A DNA stretch of 63,060 bases from DATJLQ01 sp035509415 (GTDB taxonomy: Bacteria > Pseudomonadota > Alphaproteobacteria > JACZXZ01). Below, one piece after another: positions 24,447-33,006 of the stretch. Numbering within the stretch: position 1 is the first letter of the stretch; every line of letters starts with the position of its first letter. The position numbers and the translations under genes are program-made. Below the pieces are notes generated by a model. That model saw nothing but the letters and a program-made list of their open reading frames with translations. It had not been told where the DNA came from and did no database searches. Location of the stretch: positions 1-63,060 of the forward strand of contig DATJLQ010000024.1 of assembly GCA_035509415.1 (NCBI GenBank), read 5' to 3'.

Positions 24447-24932
24447 GTGAGCACCACCGAGCGTTTCACCAAGGCGTTCCCCGTTTCCTGGCAGGAGCTG
24501 CACCGCGACTCGAAGGCGCTCGCCTGGCGTCTCAACGAGGGCGGGCCCTGGACCGGAATCGTCGGCATCACGCGCGGCGGCCTGGTGCCCGCGGTCGTGG
24601 TCGCGCGCGAGCTCAACATCCGCCTGATCGACACCATCTGCATCTCGAGCTACGAGCATCAGGAGCAGGGCACGATCAAGGTTCTCAAGGCGCCCCAGGG
24701 CGACGGTGCCGGCTGGGTGATCGTCGACGATCTGGTCGACACGGGGGCGACCGCGCGCGTCGTGCGCCAGCTCCTCCCCAAGGCGCACATGGCGGCGGTC
24801 TATGCCAAGCCCGAGGGACGGCCGCTGGTCGACACCTACGTGACCGAGGTGAGCCAGGACACCTGGATCTACTTCCCCTGGGACACCGAGCTCCAGTTCG
24901 TCCAGCCGCTCGCGGGCGCCGCCGGGCGCTGA
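24447..24932 (+). CDS. gpt: Xanthine(-guanine) phosphoribosyltransferase
   Basis: 161 residues, the length of Gpt. It converts xanthine, guanine and hypoxanthine with PRPP to nucleotides (purine salvage). PRPP motif VIVDDLVDTGATA at about residues 91-103; GITRGGLVPAVVVAREL is the substrate/Mg loop region and WIYFPWDTELQF the purine-side C-terminus typical of XGPRT. Start GTG at 24447, preceded by AAAAGGAG at ten bases. No operon partner: the EamA transporter begins 115 bases later. Confidence 0.94.
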   Translation: MSTTERFTKAFPVSWQELHRDSKALAWRLNEGGPWTGIVGITRGGLVPAVVVARELNIRLIDTICISSYEHQEQGTIKVLKAPQGDGAGWVIVDDLVDTGATARVVRQLLPKAHMAAVYAKPEGRPLVDTYVTEVSQDTWIYFPWDTELQFVQPLAGAAGR

Positions 24933-25047
24933 GCGCGCGCTCTCGCGGCGCTCCGATCGGGCGCTCGATTCGGATTGACCGGAGCTAGCGCCCTTGGTCA
25001 TGGTGGCGCCCCCGCCCCGCAACCCTTGACGCGATCAGGCCCTGGCC

Positions 25048-25974
25048 ATGTCCGCCGCGAACGACTCGCTCCCCGCCGCGCCCGCGCGATCGCTCCCGCG
25101 CCTGGGCTGGCTCCTGCTCGCGACGATCGCGCTCCTTTGGGGTGCCAATTGGAGTGCGATCAAGATCGCGCTCCTCGAGATTCCGATCTGGCAATACCGC
25201 TCGATCACCTGCGCCTTCGCCGGCATCGCCCTCCTCCTGCTCGCCGCCGCGACGCGCCAGCGCTTGGCGCTGCCGCGCGCCGCGTGGGGTCCGACCCTCG
25301 TCGCGGCCTTTCTCAACGTCACCCTCTGGCAGGTCATGACCGCCTACGGCGTGCGCATGATCGCGTCCGGCGAGGCGGCGGTGCTCGGCTTCACCATGCC
25401 GATCTGGGCGACGCTGTTCGGCGCCCTCTTCCTCAAGGAGCCGCTCACGCCGCGTATCCTCGCGGCCTTGGCGCTCGGTGTTGCGGGCATTCTCGATCTT
25501 CTCTGGCCGGCCTTGGGTGCGGTGGGTGCGGCACCCCTCGGCATGCTGCTCATGATCGGCTCGGCGCTCTCCTGGGCGCTCGGCACGATCGTCTTGAAAC
25601 GCGTGCGCTGGCCGCTCTCCTCGACCGCGATCGCGGGCTGGCAGCTCACCCTCGGGAGCGTGCCGATGGCGTTGATCGCGCTCGCGACCGAGCGCTTTGC
25701 GCTCGGGCATGCGAGCGCCTTGACGCTCGGCGCCATGGTCTATTCGGCGGTGCTGTCCATGTCGGTCGGGAATTACGCCTGGTTCAAGCTCGTGAGCATC
25801 TTCCCCGCGACCATCGCCTCGATCGGCACGGTCGCGGTGCCCGTGGTGGCGGCGATCACGGGGGCGCTGCTGTTGGGCGAGCCGCTCGGCTGGCGCGAGA
25901 TCACGGCGCTTCTGTGTGTGACGGCGGCGATTCTCTTGATCCTTCTGCCCGCGCGGGCGGCGCGCGCGAGCTAG
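25048..25974 (+). CDS. EamA/DMT-family transporter
   Basis: 308 residues with ten predicted membrane helices in two EamA repeats (first near GWLLLATIALLWGANWSAIKIAL, second near MLLMIGSALSWALGTIVLKR). The hallmark glycine/proline pattern of the second repeat (SIFPATIASIGTVAVPVVAAITGALLLGEPLGWREI) is clear. Members export amino acids, nucleobases or other metabolites; the substrate cannot be told. It converges with panC, the two stops overlapping by four bases. Confidence 0.93.
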   Translation: MSAANDSLPAAPARSLPRLGWLLLATIALLWGANWSAIKIALLEIPIWQYRSITCAFAGIALLLLAAATRQRLALPRAAWGPTLVAAFLNVTLWQVMTAYGVRMIASGEAAVLGFTMPIWATLFGALFLKEPLTPRILAALALGVAGILDLLWPALGAVGAAPLGMLLMIGSALSWALGTIVLKRVRWPLSSTAIAGWQLTLGSVPMALIALATERFALGHASALTLGAMVYSAVLSMSVGNYAWFKLVSIFPATIASIGTVAVPVVAAITGALLLGEPLGWREITALLCVTAAILLILLPARAARAS

Positions 25975-26846
25975 CGCACCGCGACGGCGAGATTGTCGAT
26001 GAGACGCGTCTTCCCGAGAATGGCCGCGACCAGAAGTCGTGCCGGCCGGTCCGCGCGTTGAAGCGGCTCGAGGGTCGCCGCATCGGCGAGCTCGAGATAT
26101 TGCACCTCGGCGAAGCCGGCCTTGACCAGCGCCTGCTTCGCCTTCTCGAGGATGGGCGACGCTTGAGCGCCCTTTTCGAGCTCGGCCGCCGCGCGCGCGA
26201 GGGCCGCATGGAGCTTGGGCGCGATCTTGCGCTCGGCGCGGGTGAGATAGCGGTTGCGCGACGAGAGCGCCAAGCCGTCCGCCTCGCGCACCGTCGCGAC
26301 ACCCTCGATGCGCACCGGGATGTCGAGGTCGCGCACCATGCGCTTGATCACCTGGAGCTGCTGGTAGTCCTTCTCGCCGAAAAGGGCCACGCCGGGCAGC
26401 GCCTGGAGCAGTAGCTTGGCGACGATGGTCGCGACCCCTGAGAAATGGCCCGGGCGGAAGCGGCCCTCGAGCCGGTCGCTCAGGCCCGCGACCGCGACCG
26501 TGGTGCGGAAGCCCGCGGGATACATGGTCTCGACGCTGGGGACGAAGGCGCCGTCGGCGCCCGCCTCGGCGAGCGCCGCGAGGTCGGTCGCGAGATCGCG
26601 CGGATAACGCGTGAAGTCCTCGTTGGGGCCGAACTGGGTCGGGTTCACGAAGATGGTCGCGACCGTGCGCCGCGCGAGGCGACGTCCCGCCGCGACGAGG
26701 GCCAAGTGCCCTCCATGCAAGGCCCCCATGGTGGGGACGAGCGCCACCGTCTCGCCCGCCTTGCACCACGCGCCGATTCGCGCGCGCAAGGATTCGACCG
26801 TGTCGAAGACCGGAACCGTTTTCGCCTCGACCGCGGCGTCCGCCAT
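25971..26846 (-). CDS. panC: Pantoate--beta-alanine ligase
   Basis: About 291 residues from the ATG at 26846 (an in-frame ATG at 26867 would add 7). Makes pantothenate from pantoate, beta-alanine and ATP. Motifs: PTMGALHGGHLALV with the HxGH nucleotide-binding signature, NPTQFGPNEDFTRYPR, the GEKDYQQ loop and ALSSRNRYL, in the expected order. No panB or panD adjoins, so the gene is dispersed here. Confidence 0.96.
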   Translation of the reverse strand: MADAAVEAKTVPVFDTVESLRARIGAWCKAGETVALVPTMGALHGGHLALVAAGRRLARRTVATIFVNPTQFGPNEDFTRYPRDLATDLAALAEAGADGAFVPSVETMYPAGFRTTVAVAGLSDRLEGRFRPGHFSGVATIVAKLLLQALPGVALFGEKDYQQLQVIKRMVRDLDIPVRIEGVATVREADGLALSSRNRYLTRAERKIAPKLHAALARAAAELEKGAQASPILEKAKQALVKAGFAEVQYLELADAATLEPLQRADRPARLLVAAILGKTRLIDNLAVAVR

Positions 26847-27024
26847 GCTGCCCACCCTTGCGCCCATCCCGCGGCCGGGCCCGTGGTTCGCGCCGGCCGC
26901 GTCGGACCCTATTTAAACCGGCGCGCGCCGGCTGGGAAATCGATTTTGCGCGCCGCGTCGCAGTCCTGCGATTTGCGCTCATTCCCCTTGCCCGAGGCAA
27001 GCGGGAGACTATGCTCGCCCCGCC

Positions 27025-28275
27025 ATGTCGACCGCCCAGACGCCGCCCGCCCAGACCCCGAATGCGGACCTTGCGACGCGCGCCGAAGGCGCTACGCGCC
27101 CCACGATCCGGCTCTTGCCCGGGCACCAGAAGCGCGCGCGCCACGGCCATCCCTGGATCTATTCCAACGAGATCGCGATGGACGCGGCCGCCAAGGCGCT
27201 CGCCCCGGGGACCGTGGTGAAGCTCCAGGCCGCGGACGGAGCGATGCTCGGCTGCGGCTTCTTCAATCCCCATAGTCTCGTGGCCGCGCGCATGCTGGCC
27301 CCCGACCCGGCGCTTGCGATCGACGCGGATTTTCTCGCGGGGCGCCTCGATCGCGCGTTGGCGCTGCGCACGGCGCTTTACGCCGAGCCCTATTACCGGC
27401 TCGTCCATTCCGAGGCGGACGCCCTTCCCGGTCTCGCGATCGACCGCTATGGCGACGTGCTCGCGGTGCAGGTGAACGGCGCCGGCATCGAGCGCGCGCT
27501 CGACGCGCTTCTCGAGGCGCTCGAGCGCGTCGTGGCGCCGCGCGCGATCCTCTTGCGCAACGACGCGCCGGTGCGCGCCCTCGAAGGGCTCGAGAGCTAT
27601 GTGCGCGTGGCCAAGGGCTCGCTCGACGGCCCGGTCGAGCTCCGCGAGAACGGCTGCCGCTTCCTGGCCGACCTCGCGGGCGGACAGAAGACCGGCTGGT
27701 TCTACGATCAACGCGACAATCGCGCGTTCATGGCCGCACTCGCCAAGGGACGCAACCTGCTCGACGTCTATTGCCACAGCGGCGGCTTCGCGATCGCGGC
27801 GGCGAAGGCGGGGGCCGCGTCGGTGCTCGGCATCGACAGCTCGGCTCCGGCGCTCGAGCTCGCGGCGCGCGCGGCCTCCCTCAACGGCGTCGAGAGCCGT
27901 TGCCGCTTCGAGCGCGGTCAGGCGTTCGAGACCATGGAGCATCTCGCGCGCGCGGGGCAACGCTTCGAGGTCGTGATCTGCGATCCGCCCGCGTTCGTCA
28001 AATCGAAGCGCGACATCGCGACGGGGGCCAAGGGCTACCGCAAGCTCGCGCGCCTCGCGGCCGAGCTCGCCGCACCCGGTGCCTTCGTCTTTCTCGCAAG
28101 CTGCTCGCACAACATGGAGGTCGCCGCCTTCGCGGCCGAGGTCGCGCGCGGCATCGGCCAAGCGGGCCGGACCGGGCGCATTCTAAGAAGCTCGGGTGCA
28201 GCACCCGACCATCCGGTGCATCCGCAATTGCCCGAGTCCGCCTATCTCAAGGCCCAGGTGCTTGAGCTGGATTGA
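27025..28275 (+). CDS. rlmI: RlmI-type 23S rRNA (cytosine) methyltransferase
   Basis: 416 residues: an N-terminal PUA-like domain (RARHGHPWIYSNEI), a middle EEHEE domain, and a C-terminal Rossmann methyltransferase with SAM motif LLDVYCHSGGFAIAAAKAGA and catalytic motif ICDPPAFVKSK. QKTGWFYDQRDNRAFM preceding motif I is diagnostic of the RlmI/RlmK-C family. Divergent from panC with about 180 bases between them. An array of REP-like repeats lies directly after the stop. Confidence 0.92.
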   Translation: MSTAQTPPAQTPNADLATRAEGATRPTIRLLPGHQKRARHGHPWIYSNEIAMDAAAKALAPGTVVKLQAADGAMLGCGFFNPHSLVAARMLAPDPALAIDADFLAGRLDRALALRTALYAEPYYRLVHSEADALPGLAIDRYGDVLAVQVNGAGIERALDALLEALERVVAPRAILLRNDAPVRALEGLESYVRVAKGSLDGPVELRENGCRFLADLAGGQKTGWFYDQRDNRAFMAALAKGRNLLDVYCHSGGFAIAAAKAGAASVLGIDSSAPALELAARAASLNGVESRCRFERGQAFETMEHLARAGQRFEVVICDPPAFVKSKRDIATGAKGYRKLARLAAELAAPGAFVFLASCSHNMEVAAFAAEVARGIGQAGRTGRILRSSGAAPDHPVHPQLPESAYLKAQVLELD

Positions 28276-28284
28276 GGGCGCTTG

Positions 28285-28432
28285 CCTCGCCCTTCGAGAC
28301 GGCGCTACGCGCCTCCTCAGGGTGAGGCAAGCCTAAGCCCGGCCTCATCCTGAGGAGCGAAGCGTCTCGAAGGATGAGGCAAGCCTACGCCCGGCCTCAT
28401 CCTGAGGAGCGAAGCGTCTCGAAGGATGAGGC
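28285..28432. repeat. REP-like palindromic repeats, two tandem copies plus an inverted relative
   Basis: Units 28329-28380 and 28381-28432 are 52-base direct repeats differing at one base. Each contains CCTCATCCTGAGGAGC ... GCGTCTCGAAGGATGAGG (28343-28379 and 28395-28431), ends complementary, so each folds into a hairpin. A diverged copy in opposite orientation sits at about 28285-28327. Elements of this kind are common between genes in alphaproteobacteria. Confidence 0.85.
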
Positions 28433-28448
28433 CGCGCCGCGCGCGCGC

Positions 28449-29360
28449 CTACTTTTTCCCGATCAGCGTGCCCACGCCGTGCTCGGTGAAGATCTCGAGC
28501 AGCAGCACGTGACGCATGCGCCCGTCGAGGATGACGGCCGCCTTGGCCCCGCCCTTGACCGCGGCGAGGCAGGTCTCGACCTTGGGGATCATGCCGCCGC
28601 TCACGGTGCCGTCGGATATCAACGCGTGGACTTGAGCGGGCGAAAGCTCGGTCACGAGCTCGCCCTGCTTGTCGAGTACGCCGGCCACGTCGGTCAGAAG
28701 ATAAAGCCGCTCGGCGCCGACCGCGGCGGCGATGGCCCCCGCGACCGTGTCGGCATTGATGTTGAAGGTCTCGCCGTCGGGCCCGGCACCCACGGGTGCG
28801 ACCACCGGCACGATGTCCGAGCTTTTGAGGATCTCGAGCACGTGCGGGTTCACGACCGCGGGCTCGCCCACGAAGCCGAGATCGAGCACCCTCTCGATGT
28901 TCGAATCCGGGTCGCGCTTGGTGCGCGTGAGCTTCTTCGCGACCACGAGATTGCCGTCCTTGCCCGAAAGGCCGACGGCGATGCCGCCCGCCTTGGCGAT
29001 GGCACCCACGATCTCCTTGTTGATCTTGCCCGAAAGCACCATCTCGACGATGCCGACCGTGACCGCATCCGTCACGCGCAAGCCGTCGACGAACGAGCTC
29101 TTGATGCCGAGGCGCTCGAGCATGTCGCCGATCTGCGGCCCGCCGCCATGCACCACGATCGGGTTGATGCCGACCTGCTTCAGGAGCACGATGTCGCGCG
29201 CGAAATTTTCCGCGAGCTTTTCGTCGCCCATCGCGTGGCCGCCATACTTGATGACGAACGTCTTGCCCGCGAAGCGCCGCATGTAGGGCAGCGCCTCGGA
29301 CAGGATGCCCGCCTTCGCGAGCCATTCGAGGTGTCTCGGCCGTGGGTCCTTCTGTGCCAT
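28449..29360 (-). CDS. argB: Acetylglutamate kinase
   Basis: 303 residues. Phosphorylates N-acetylglutamate, second step of arginine synthesis. Motifs: FVIKYGGHAM (nucleotide/phosphate loop), VHGGGPQIGDMLERLG (substrate), FNINADTVAGAIAAAVGAERL (ATP site) and the DGRMRHVLLLEI C-terminus. The N-terminal helix of about 20 residues (HLEWLAKAGILSEALPYMRRF) is present; in arginine-sensitive hexameric NAGKs such a helix links dimers, so feedback inhibition by arginine is likely. Last gene of the rpmH-to-argB block, 66 bases after engB. Confidence 0.97.
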   Translation of the reverse strand: MAQKDPRPRHLEWLAKAGILSEALPYMRRFAGKTFVIKYGGHAMGDEKLAENFARDIVLLKQVGINPIVVHGGGPQIGDMLERLGIKSSFVDGLRVTDAVTVGIVEMVLSGKINKEIVGAIAKAGGIAVGLSGKDGNLVVAKKLTRTKRDPDSNIERVLDLGFVGEPAVVNPHVLEILKSSDIVPVVAPVGAGPDGETFNINADTVAGAIAAAVGAERLYLLTDVAGVLDKQGELVTELSPAQVHALISDGTVSGGMIPKVETCLAAVKGGAKAAVILDGRMRHVLLLEIFTEHGVGTLIGKK

Positions 29361-29426
29361 GGGCCCGGAATGTACCCGCTCGGGGCGGTTCCTTCAATTA
29401 TCTCGCAATGATCGCGCCAAGCGCGG

Positions 29427-30038
29427 CTATCGCGCCAAGAGCGCCGCGATCTCGGCGCGCAGGCGCTCGATGCCGAGGCCGGTTTCGGCGCTGGTCGCGA
29501 GTGCCGCGGGATGGGCGGCCGCGTGGCGCGCCGCCTCGGCCGCGACCTCGCGCGCGCGCGCGGCGAGCTCGGCCGGCCGGCACGAATCCGACTTGGTGAG
29601 CACGATCTGGAAGCTCGCGGCCGCGCGGTCGAGGAGCTCCATCGCGTCGCGGTCGCTGTCCATGATGCCGCGCCGCGCGTCGATCAGGAGCAGGAGGCGC
29701 TTCAGGGTCGGACGGCCCTGGAGGTAGGCGCGCACGAGCGCGTTCCAGTCGGCCGAGCGGTCCTTCGCGACCTTGGCGTAGCCGTAGCCCGGGAGGTCGA
29801 CCAGGACGAGCTTGCCCTCGAGCTCGAAGAAATTGAGCTCGCGCGTCCGCCCCGGCGTTTGCGACGCGCGCGCGAGGTTGCGGCGGCCGGTGAGCGCGTT
29901 GAGGAGGCTCGATTTCCCCACGTTCGAGCGGCCGGCGAAGGCGACTTCGGGGAGCCAGGGCTTCGGCAGGCTCGCGAGGCCGGCGACGCCGGCCATGAAG
30001 CGCGCGGGTCGCGCGAAAAGCCGGCGTCCCTCGTCCAT
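29427..30038 (-). CDS. engB: Ribosome-biogenesis GTPase EngB (YsxC/YihA)
   Basis: 203 residues from the ATG at 30038. G1 GRSNVGKSS, G2 region QTPGRTRELNFF, G3 DLPGYGYAK, G4 TKSD and the G5-like TSAETGLG are all in order. EngB acts in late assembly of the large ribosomal subunit. The frame is open upstream to overlap the yidC stop, and a CTG there could serve as an alternative start; the ATG gives MDEGRRLFARP, close to the family opening. Flanked by yidC upstream and argB downstream on the same strand, as in many alphaproteobacteria. Confidence 0.93.
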   Translation of the reverse strand: MDEGRRLFARPARFMAGVAGLASLPKPWLPEVAFAGRSNVGKSSLLNALTGRRNLARASQTPGRTRELNFFELEGKLVLVDLPGYGYAKVAKDRSADWNALVRAYLQGRPTLKRLLLLIDARRGIMDSDRDAMELLDRAAASFQIVLTKSDSCRPAELAARAREVAAEAARHAAAHPAALATSAETGLGIERLRAEIAALLAR

Positions 30039-30094
30039 GAGCTTGGCATCGGGCAGGTCTGCGCCCGCGGTCTCGCCGCCGCGGCCGGCCGCGG

Positions 30095-31837
30095 TCAGGG
30101 CTTCACCCCGGCGCGCCGCATGATCACCCATTGCTGGAGGATCGAGAGGCAGTTGTTCCACGCCCAGTAGATCACCAGCCCCGAGGGGAAGCGCGCCAGC
30201 ATGAAGGTGAACACGACCGGCAGGATCATGAACATCTTCGCCTGCACCGGGTCGGGCGGCTGCGGGTTGAGCTTCTGCTGGAGGAACATCGTGATGCCCA
30301 TGATGATGGGCCAGACGCCGAGCGAGACGATGTCGAGATAGGCTGGCGGCGTCCAATGGACGAGCCCGAAGAGATTGAGGATCGAGGTCGGGTCGGGCAC
30401 CGAGAGGTCGTGGATCCAGCCGAAGAAGGGCGCGTGGCGCATCTCGATGGTGACGAACAGCACCTTGTAGAGCGAGAAGAACACCGGAATCTGGATCAGG
30501 ATCGGGAGGCATCCCGCGGCCGGGTTCGCCTTCTCGCGCTTGTAGAGCGCCATCACCTCCTTGTTGAGGCGCTCTTTGTCGTCGCCGAAGCGCTCGCGCA
30601 GCTTGACCATCTCGGGCTGGAGGCGCTTGAGCTTGCTCATCGCGCGGTAGGACTTGTTCGCGAGCGGGAAGAACAGGAGCTTCACGATCACGGTCAAGAG
30701 CAGGATCGCGATGCCGAAATTGCCCACCTGGCTGTAGAGCCAGTCGAGCAGGAGGAAGATCGGCTTGGTGAGGAAGAAGAACCAGCCCCAGTCGACCGCG
30801 TAGGAGAGATTGTCGATGCCGAGCCGGTCCTGGTAGTCGTTGAGGCGGCGCACTTCCTTCGCCCCCGCGAAGAGCCGGTCGCTCGCCTCGACGGTCTTGC
30901 CGGGTGCCGCCTCGAGCCCCTGGGTCGCGACGTAGTCGGTCTGGTACTTGTTGCGCCCGTCGGTGACCGTGTCGCTGAAGCGGCCGCGCACCTGGACCTT
31001 CTGGTTCGGGATCAGGGCCACGAGCCAGTATTTGTCGGTGAAGCCGAGCCAGCCGCCGGTGGTGGTCTCGTCCTTCGGGCCCTTCTTCAGCTCGTCGTAC
31101 TTGATCTCCTTGAGCACGCCGTTGAACTCGCCGAGCGTGCCCTCGAACAGGAGGTAGTAGTTGCTCACGGGCGGATTGCCGCTACGCGAGACGAGCCCGT
31201 AGGGGAACAGCGTCACGGGCTTGGCGCCCATGTTGGTCACCTTCTGCGTGACCGTGATCATGAAGTAGGGGTCGATCGCGTAGATGCGCTGGAACTCGAG
31301 GCCCTGGCCGTTGTCCCAGGTGAGGGTGAGCGGCGTGGTCGGCGTGAGCTTGGTGCCGTCCGCGCGCCACAGCGTGTTGGCGTCGGGGAGCTTGACGCCC
31401 GGCTCGCTCGCGACCCAGCCGAACTCGGCGTAATAGGCGTTGGGCGTTCCGGGCGGCGTCAAGAGCACGATCGCGGGGCTCTTCGGGTCGGTCGTCTCGC
31501 GATAGCGCACGAGGGAGAGATCGTCGAGCTTGGCGCCCTTGAGGGCCAAGGTGCCGGAGATGTTCGGCGTCTCGATCGGGATGCGTGGGCTTTCGGCGAG
31601 CACCTCGGCGGGGCTGGGCGGTGCCGGCGCCTTGGCGGCGGGCGCGACCCCGGGGGCGCTCGGAACGTTGGGCGAGGCCGCCGTGGGTGCCGCTTGCGGC
31701 GTCTCGTGCTCGCTCGCCTGCTGCTGGCGCTGGGCCTGCTCCTGCTCGAGGCGCGGGCGCTCGTAGAGGAATTGGAAGCCGAGCACGATCGCAATCGAGA
31801 GGACGATCGCGAGGATCAGGTTGCGCTGTTCCATCAT
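30095..31837 (-). CDS. yidC: Membrane protein insertase YidC
   Basis: 580 residues. N-terminal anchor (LILAIVLSIAIVLGFQFLYE), Gln/Pro/Ala-rich linker, large periplasmic P1 domain (about 90-350), then the conserved insertase core with five helices (LLTVIVKLLFFPLANKSYRAMSKLKRLQPEM, CLPILIQIPVFFSLYKVLFV, and the C-terminal pair). The arginine in the hydrophilic groove corresponds to the SYRAMSK region. It inserts membrane proteins alone or with SecYEG. In the operon it follows yidD by 43 bases. Confidence 0.97.
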   Translation of the reverse strand: MMEQRNLILAIVLSIAIVLGFQFLYERPRLEQEQAQRQQQASEHETPQAAPTAASPNVPSAPGVAPAAKAPAPPSPAEVLAESPRIPIETPNISGTLALKGAKLDDLSLVRYRETTDPKSPAIVLLTPPGTPNAYYAEFGWVASEPGVKLPDANTLWRADGTKLTPTTPLTLTWDNGQGLEFQRIYAIDPYFMITVTQKVTNMGAKPVTLFPYGLVSRSGNPPVSNYYLLFEGTLGEFNGVLKEIKYDELKKGPKDETTTGGWLGFTDKYWLVALIPNQKVQVRGRFSDTVTDGRNKYQTDYVATQGLEAAPGKTVEASDRLFAGAKEVRRLNDYQDRLGIDNLSYAVDWGWFFFLTKPIFLLLDWLYSQVGNFGIAILLLTVIVKLLFFPLANKSYRAMSKLKRLQPEMVKLRERFGDDKERLNKEVMALYKREKANPAAGCLPILIQIPVFFSLYKVLFVTIEMRHAPFFGWIHDLSVPDPTSILNLFGLVHWTPPAYLDIVSLGVWPIIMGITMFLQQKLNPQPPDPVQAKMFMILPVVFTFMLARFPSGLVIYWAWNNCLSILQQWVIMRRAGVKP

Positions 31838-31880
31838 GGCTCGGATTCCGGCATTACGCTCTCAGGCTCGGCGGGCGGGA

Positions 31881-32165
31881 TCAGGTGCCGCTCGGCCGGG
31901 CCGACGGCGCGGGCTCCGGGCAGCCGGGCCCGTGCGCGTGCGGCGCGTCGGGCACCGGATCGACGCCACCCTCGGCCCAGGGGTGGCAACGCAGGATACG
32001 CGCGAGTGCGAGCCAGCTCCCGCGCAGCGCGCCATGGCGCGCGAGCGCCTCGAGCGCATACTGGGAGCAGCTCGGATAGTAGCGGCAGCTCGCGGGCAGT
32101 ACGGGCCGGATAAGGAGCTGATAGCCGCGCACCGCCGCGCGCAGCATTCGGGTCGCTGGAGCCAT
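31881..32165 (-). CDS. yidD: Membrane protein insertion efficiency factor YidD
   Basis: 94 residues. The compact YidD signature with its cysteines is complete: CRYYPSCSQYALEALARHG ... RCHPWAEGGVDPVP. An amphipathic N-terminal helix associates with the inner membrane. A Pro-rich tail of about 20 residues is extra. Lies between rnpA and yidC, its usual place. Confidence 0.95.
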   Translation of the reverse strand: MAPATRMLRAAVRGYQLLIRPVLPASCRYYPSCSQYALEALARHGALRGSWLALARILRCHPWAEGGVDPVPDAPHAHGPGCPEPAPSARPSGT

Positions 32166-32216
32166 TCTGAAGCCTCTGATTGGCAGGCGGTCTTTTACAC
32201 TAACTCCCCCGGCCCG

Positions 32217-32663
32217 TCACCCCAAGGATTTGGGCAATTTTCGGGCCTGCGCCGGGGGCTTGGGCCGAGCGCTCGGTTGCTCGGCGGGGATGCTCGCGGC
32301 CTCGGTGCCGCCGCGCGCGACACCGAGGCGCCGGAGTGCCGTCTCGAGGTCGCCGAGGAGGAGGGCGAAGGGCCGCTCCGCAGTCGCCGCGCGCGCGATC
32401 AGCACGAGGTCGTAGCCGGGCTCGGCGCGAAGCGGCAGCACGGCGTTCGCCGCGGCGCGCAGGCGCCGGCGCGCCCGGTTGCGCGCGACCGCGTTTCCGA
32501 CCTTGCGGCTGGCGGTAAGGCCCAAGCGAACGGATCCCGCGTCCTCGCCCGCTTCGCGTCTCAACACCTGGAGCACCAGGCCCGGTGCCGCGTAGCTGCG
32601 GCGCGCCGCGGCGACCCTTAAAAACTCGGGGCGCCTCGTGAGGCGCCCGAGCGAGACGGTCAT
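32217..32663 (-). CDS. rnpA: Ribonuclease P protein component
   Basis: 148 residues, somewhat longer than the usual ~120 because of a C-terminal Pro/Ala/Lys tail. Binds the RNase P RNA and helps it mature tRNA 5' ends. The RNR motif is in GLTASRKVGNAVARNRARRRLR, preceded by the typical LTRRPEFLRVAA opening. It starts 12 bases downstream of rpmH. The RNase P RNA gene itself is not in the window. Confidence 0.94.
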   Translation of the reverse strand: MTVSLGRLTRRPEFLRVAAARRSYAAPGLVLQVLRREAGEDAGSVRLGLTASRKVGNAVARNRARRRLRAAANAVLPLRAEPGYDLVLIARAATAERPFALLLGDLETALRRLGVARGGTEAASIPAEQPSARPKPPAQARKLPKSLG

Positions 32664-32675
32664 CGCGGCGTCGCC

Positions 32676-32810
32676 CTAGGCGGAAAGACGCTTCCGGCCC
32701 TTGGCGCGGCGCTTCGCGAGCACCTTGCGCCCGCCCACGCTCGCCATGCGGCTGCGGAAGCCGTGCCGGCGCTTACGCACCAAGCGGCTCGGCTGATATG
32801 TGCGCTTCAC
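32676..32810 (-). CDS. rpmH: 50S ribosomal protein L34
   Basis: 44 residues, beginning MKRTYQPSRLVRKRRHGFR and ending KGRKRLSA, the complete L34. The start is a GTG at 32810, with GGGAG nine bases upstream. It heads the rpmH-rnpA-yidD-yidC-engB-argB block and is transcribed from the consensus promoter just upstream. Confidence 0.97.
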   Translation of the reverse strand: MKRTYQPSRLVRKRRHGFRSRMASVGGRKVLAKRRAKGRKRLSA

Positions 32811-32860
32811 GAGGGATCTCCCGTGTTCCGGGGCCCACGGCCCCGCCGAAACAGGGGGGC

Positions 32861-32889
32861 TGTATAGGGCCCGAAGCCCGGCCTGTCAA
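32861..32889 (-). promoter_or_regulatory. Consensus promoter for the rpmH operon
   Basis: Minus strand TTGACA (32889-32884), a 17-base spacer, TATACA (32866-32861), about 50 bases before the rpmH start. This is the best-matching promoter in the window, as expected for a ribosomal protein gene. Confidence 0.85.
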
Positions 32890-33006
32890 TTGAAACGGCC
32901 TGCCAATCGGCCCAACCCGTCGGCTCGAACGGGCGCTTGGGGCGCGGCGCGTCTCACATAAAGGTTACCGCGCGGCACAGAGGGTCGGGGCTTTAATGCG
33001 GGTCCC

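Noticed and set aside
24985..28161. A very long minus-strand frame across the EamA, panC and rlmI genes
   Set aside because: It runs antisense or out of frame through three well-supported genes and has shadow-type composition.
28329..28432. Short CRISPR array
   Set aside because: Only two units, no spacers between, each unit itself a hairpin; it is a REP-like tandem duplication.
32676..33006. Replication origin beside rpmH
   Set aside because: No dnaA or dnaN and no cluster of DnaA boxes; the gap holds just the rpmH promoter and leader.
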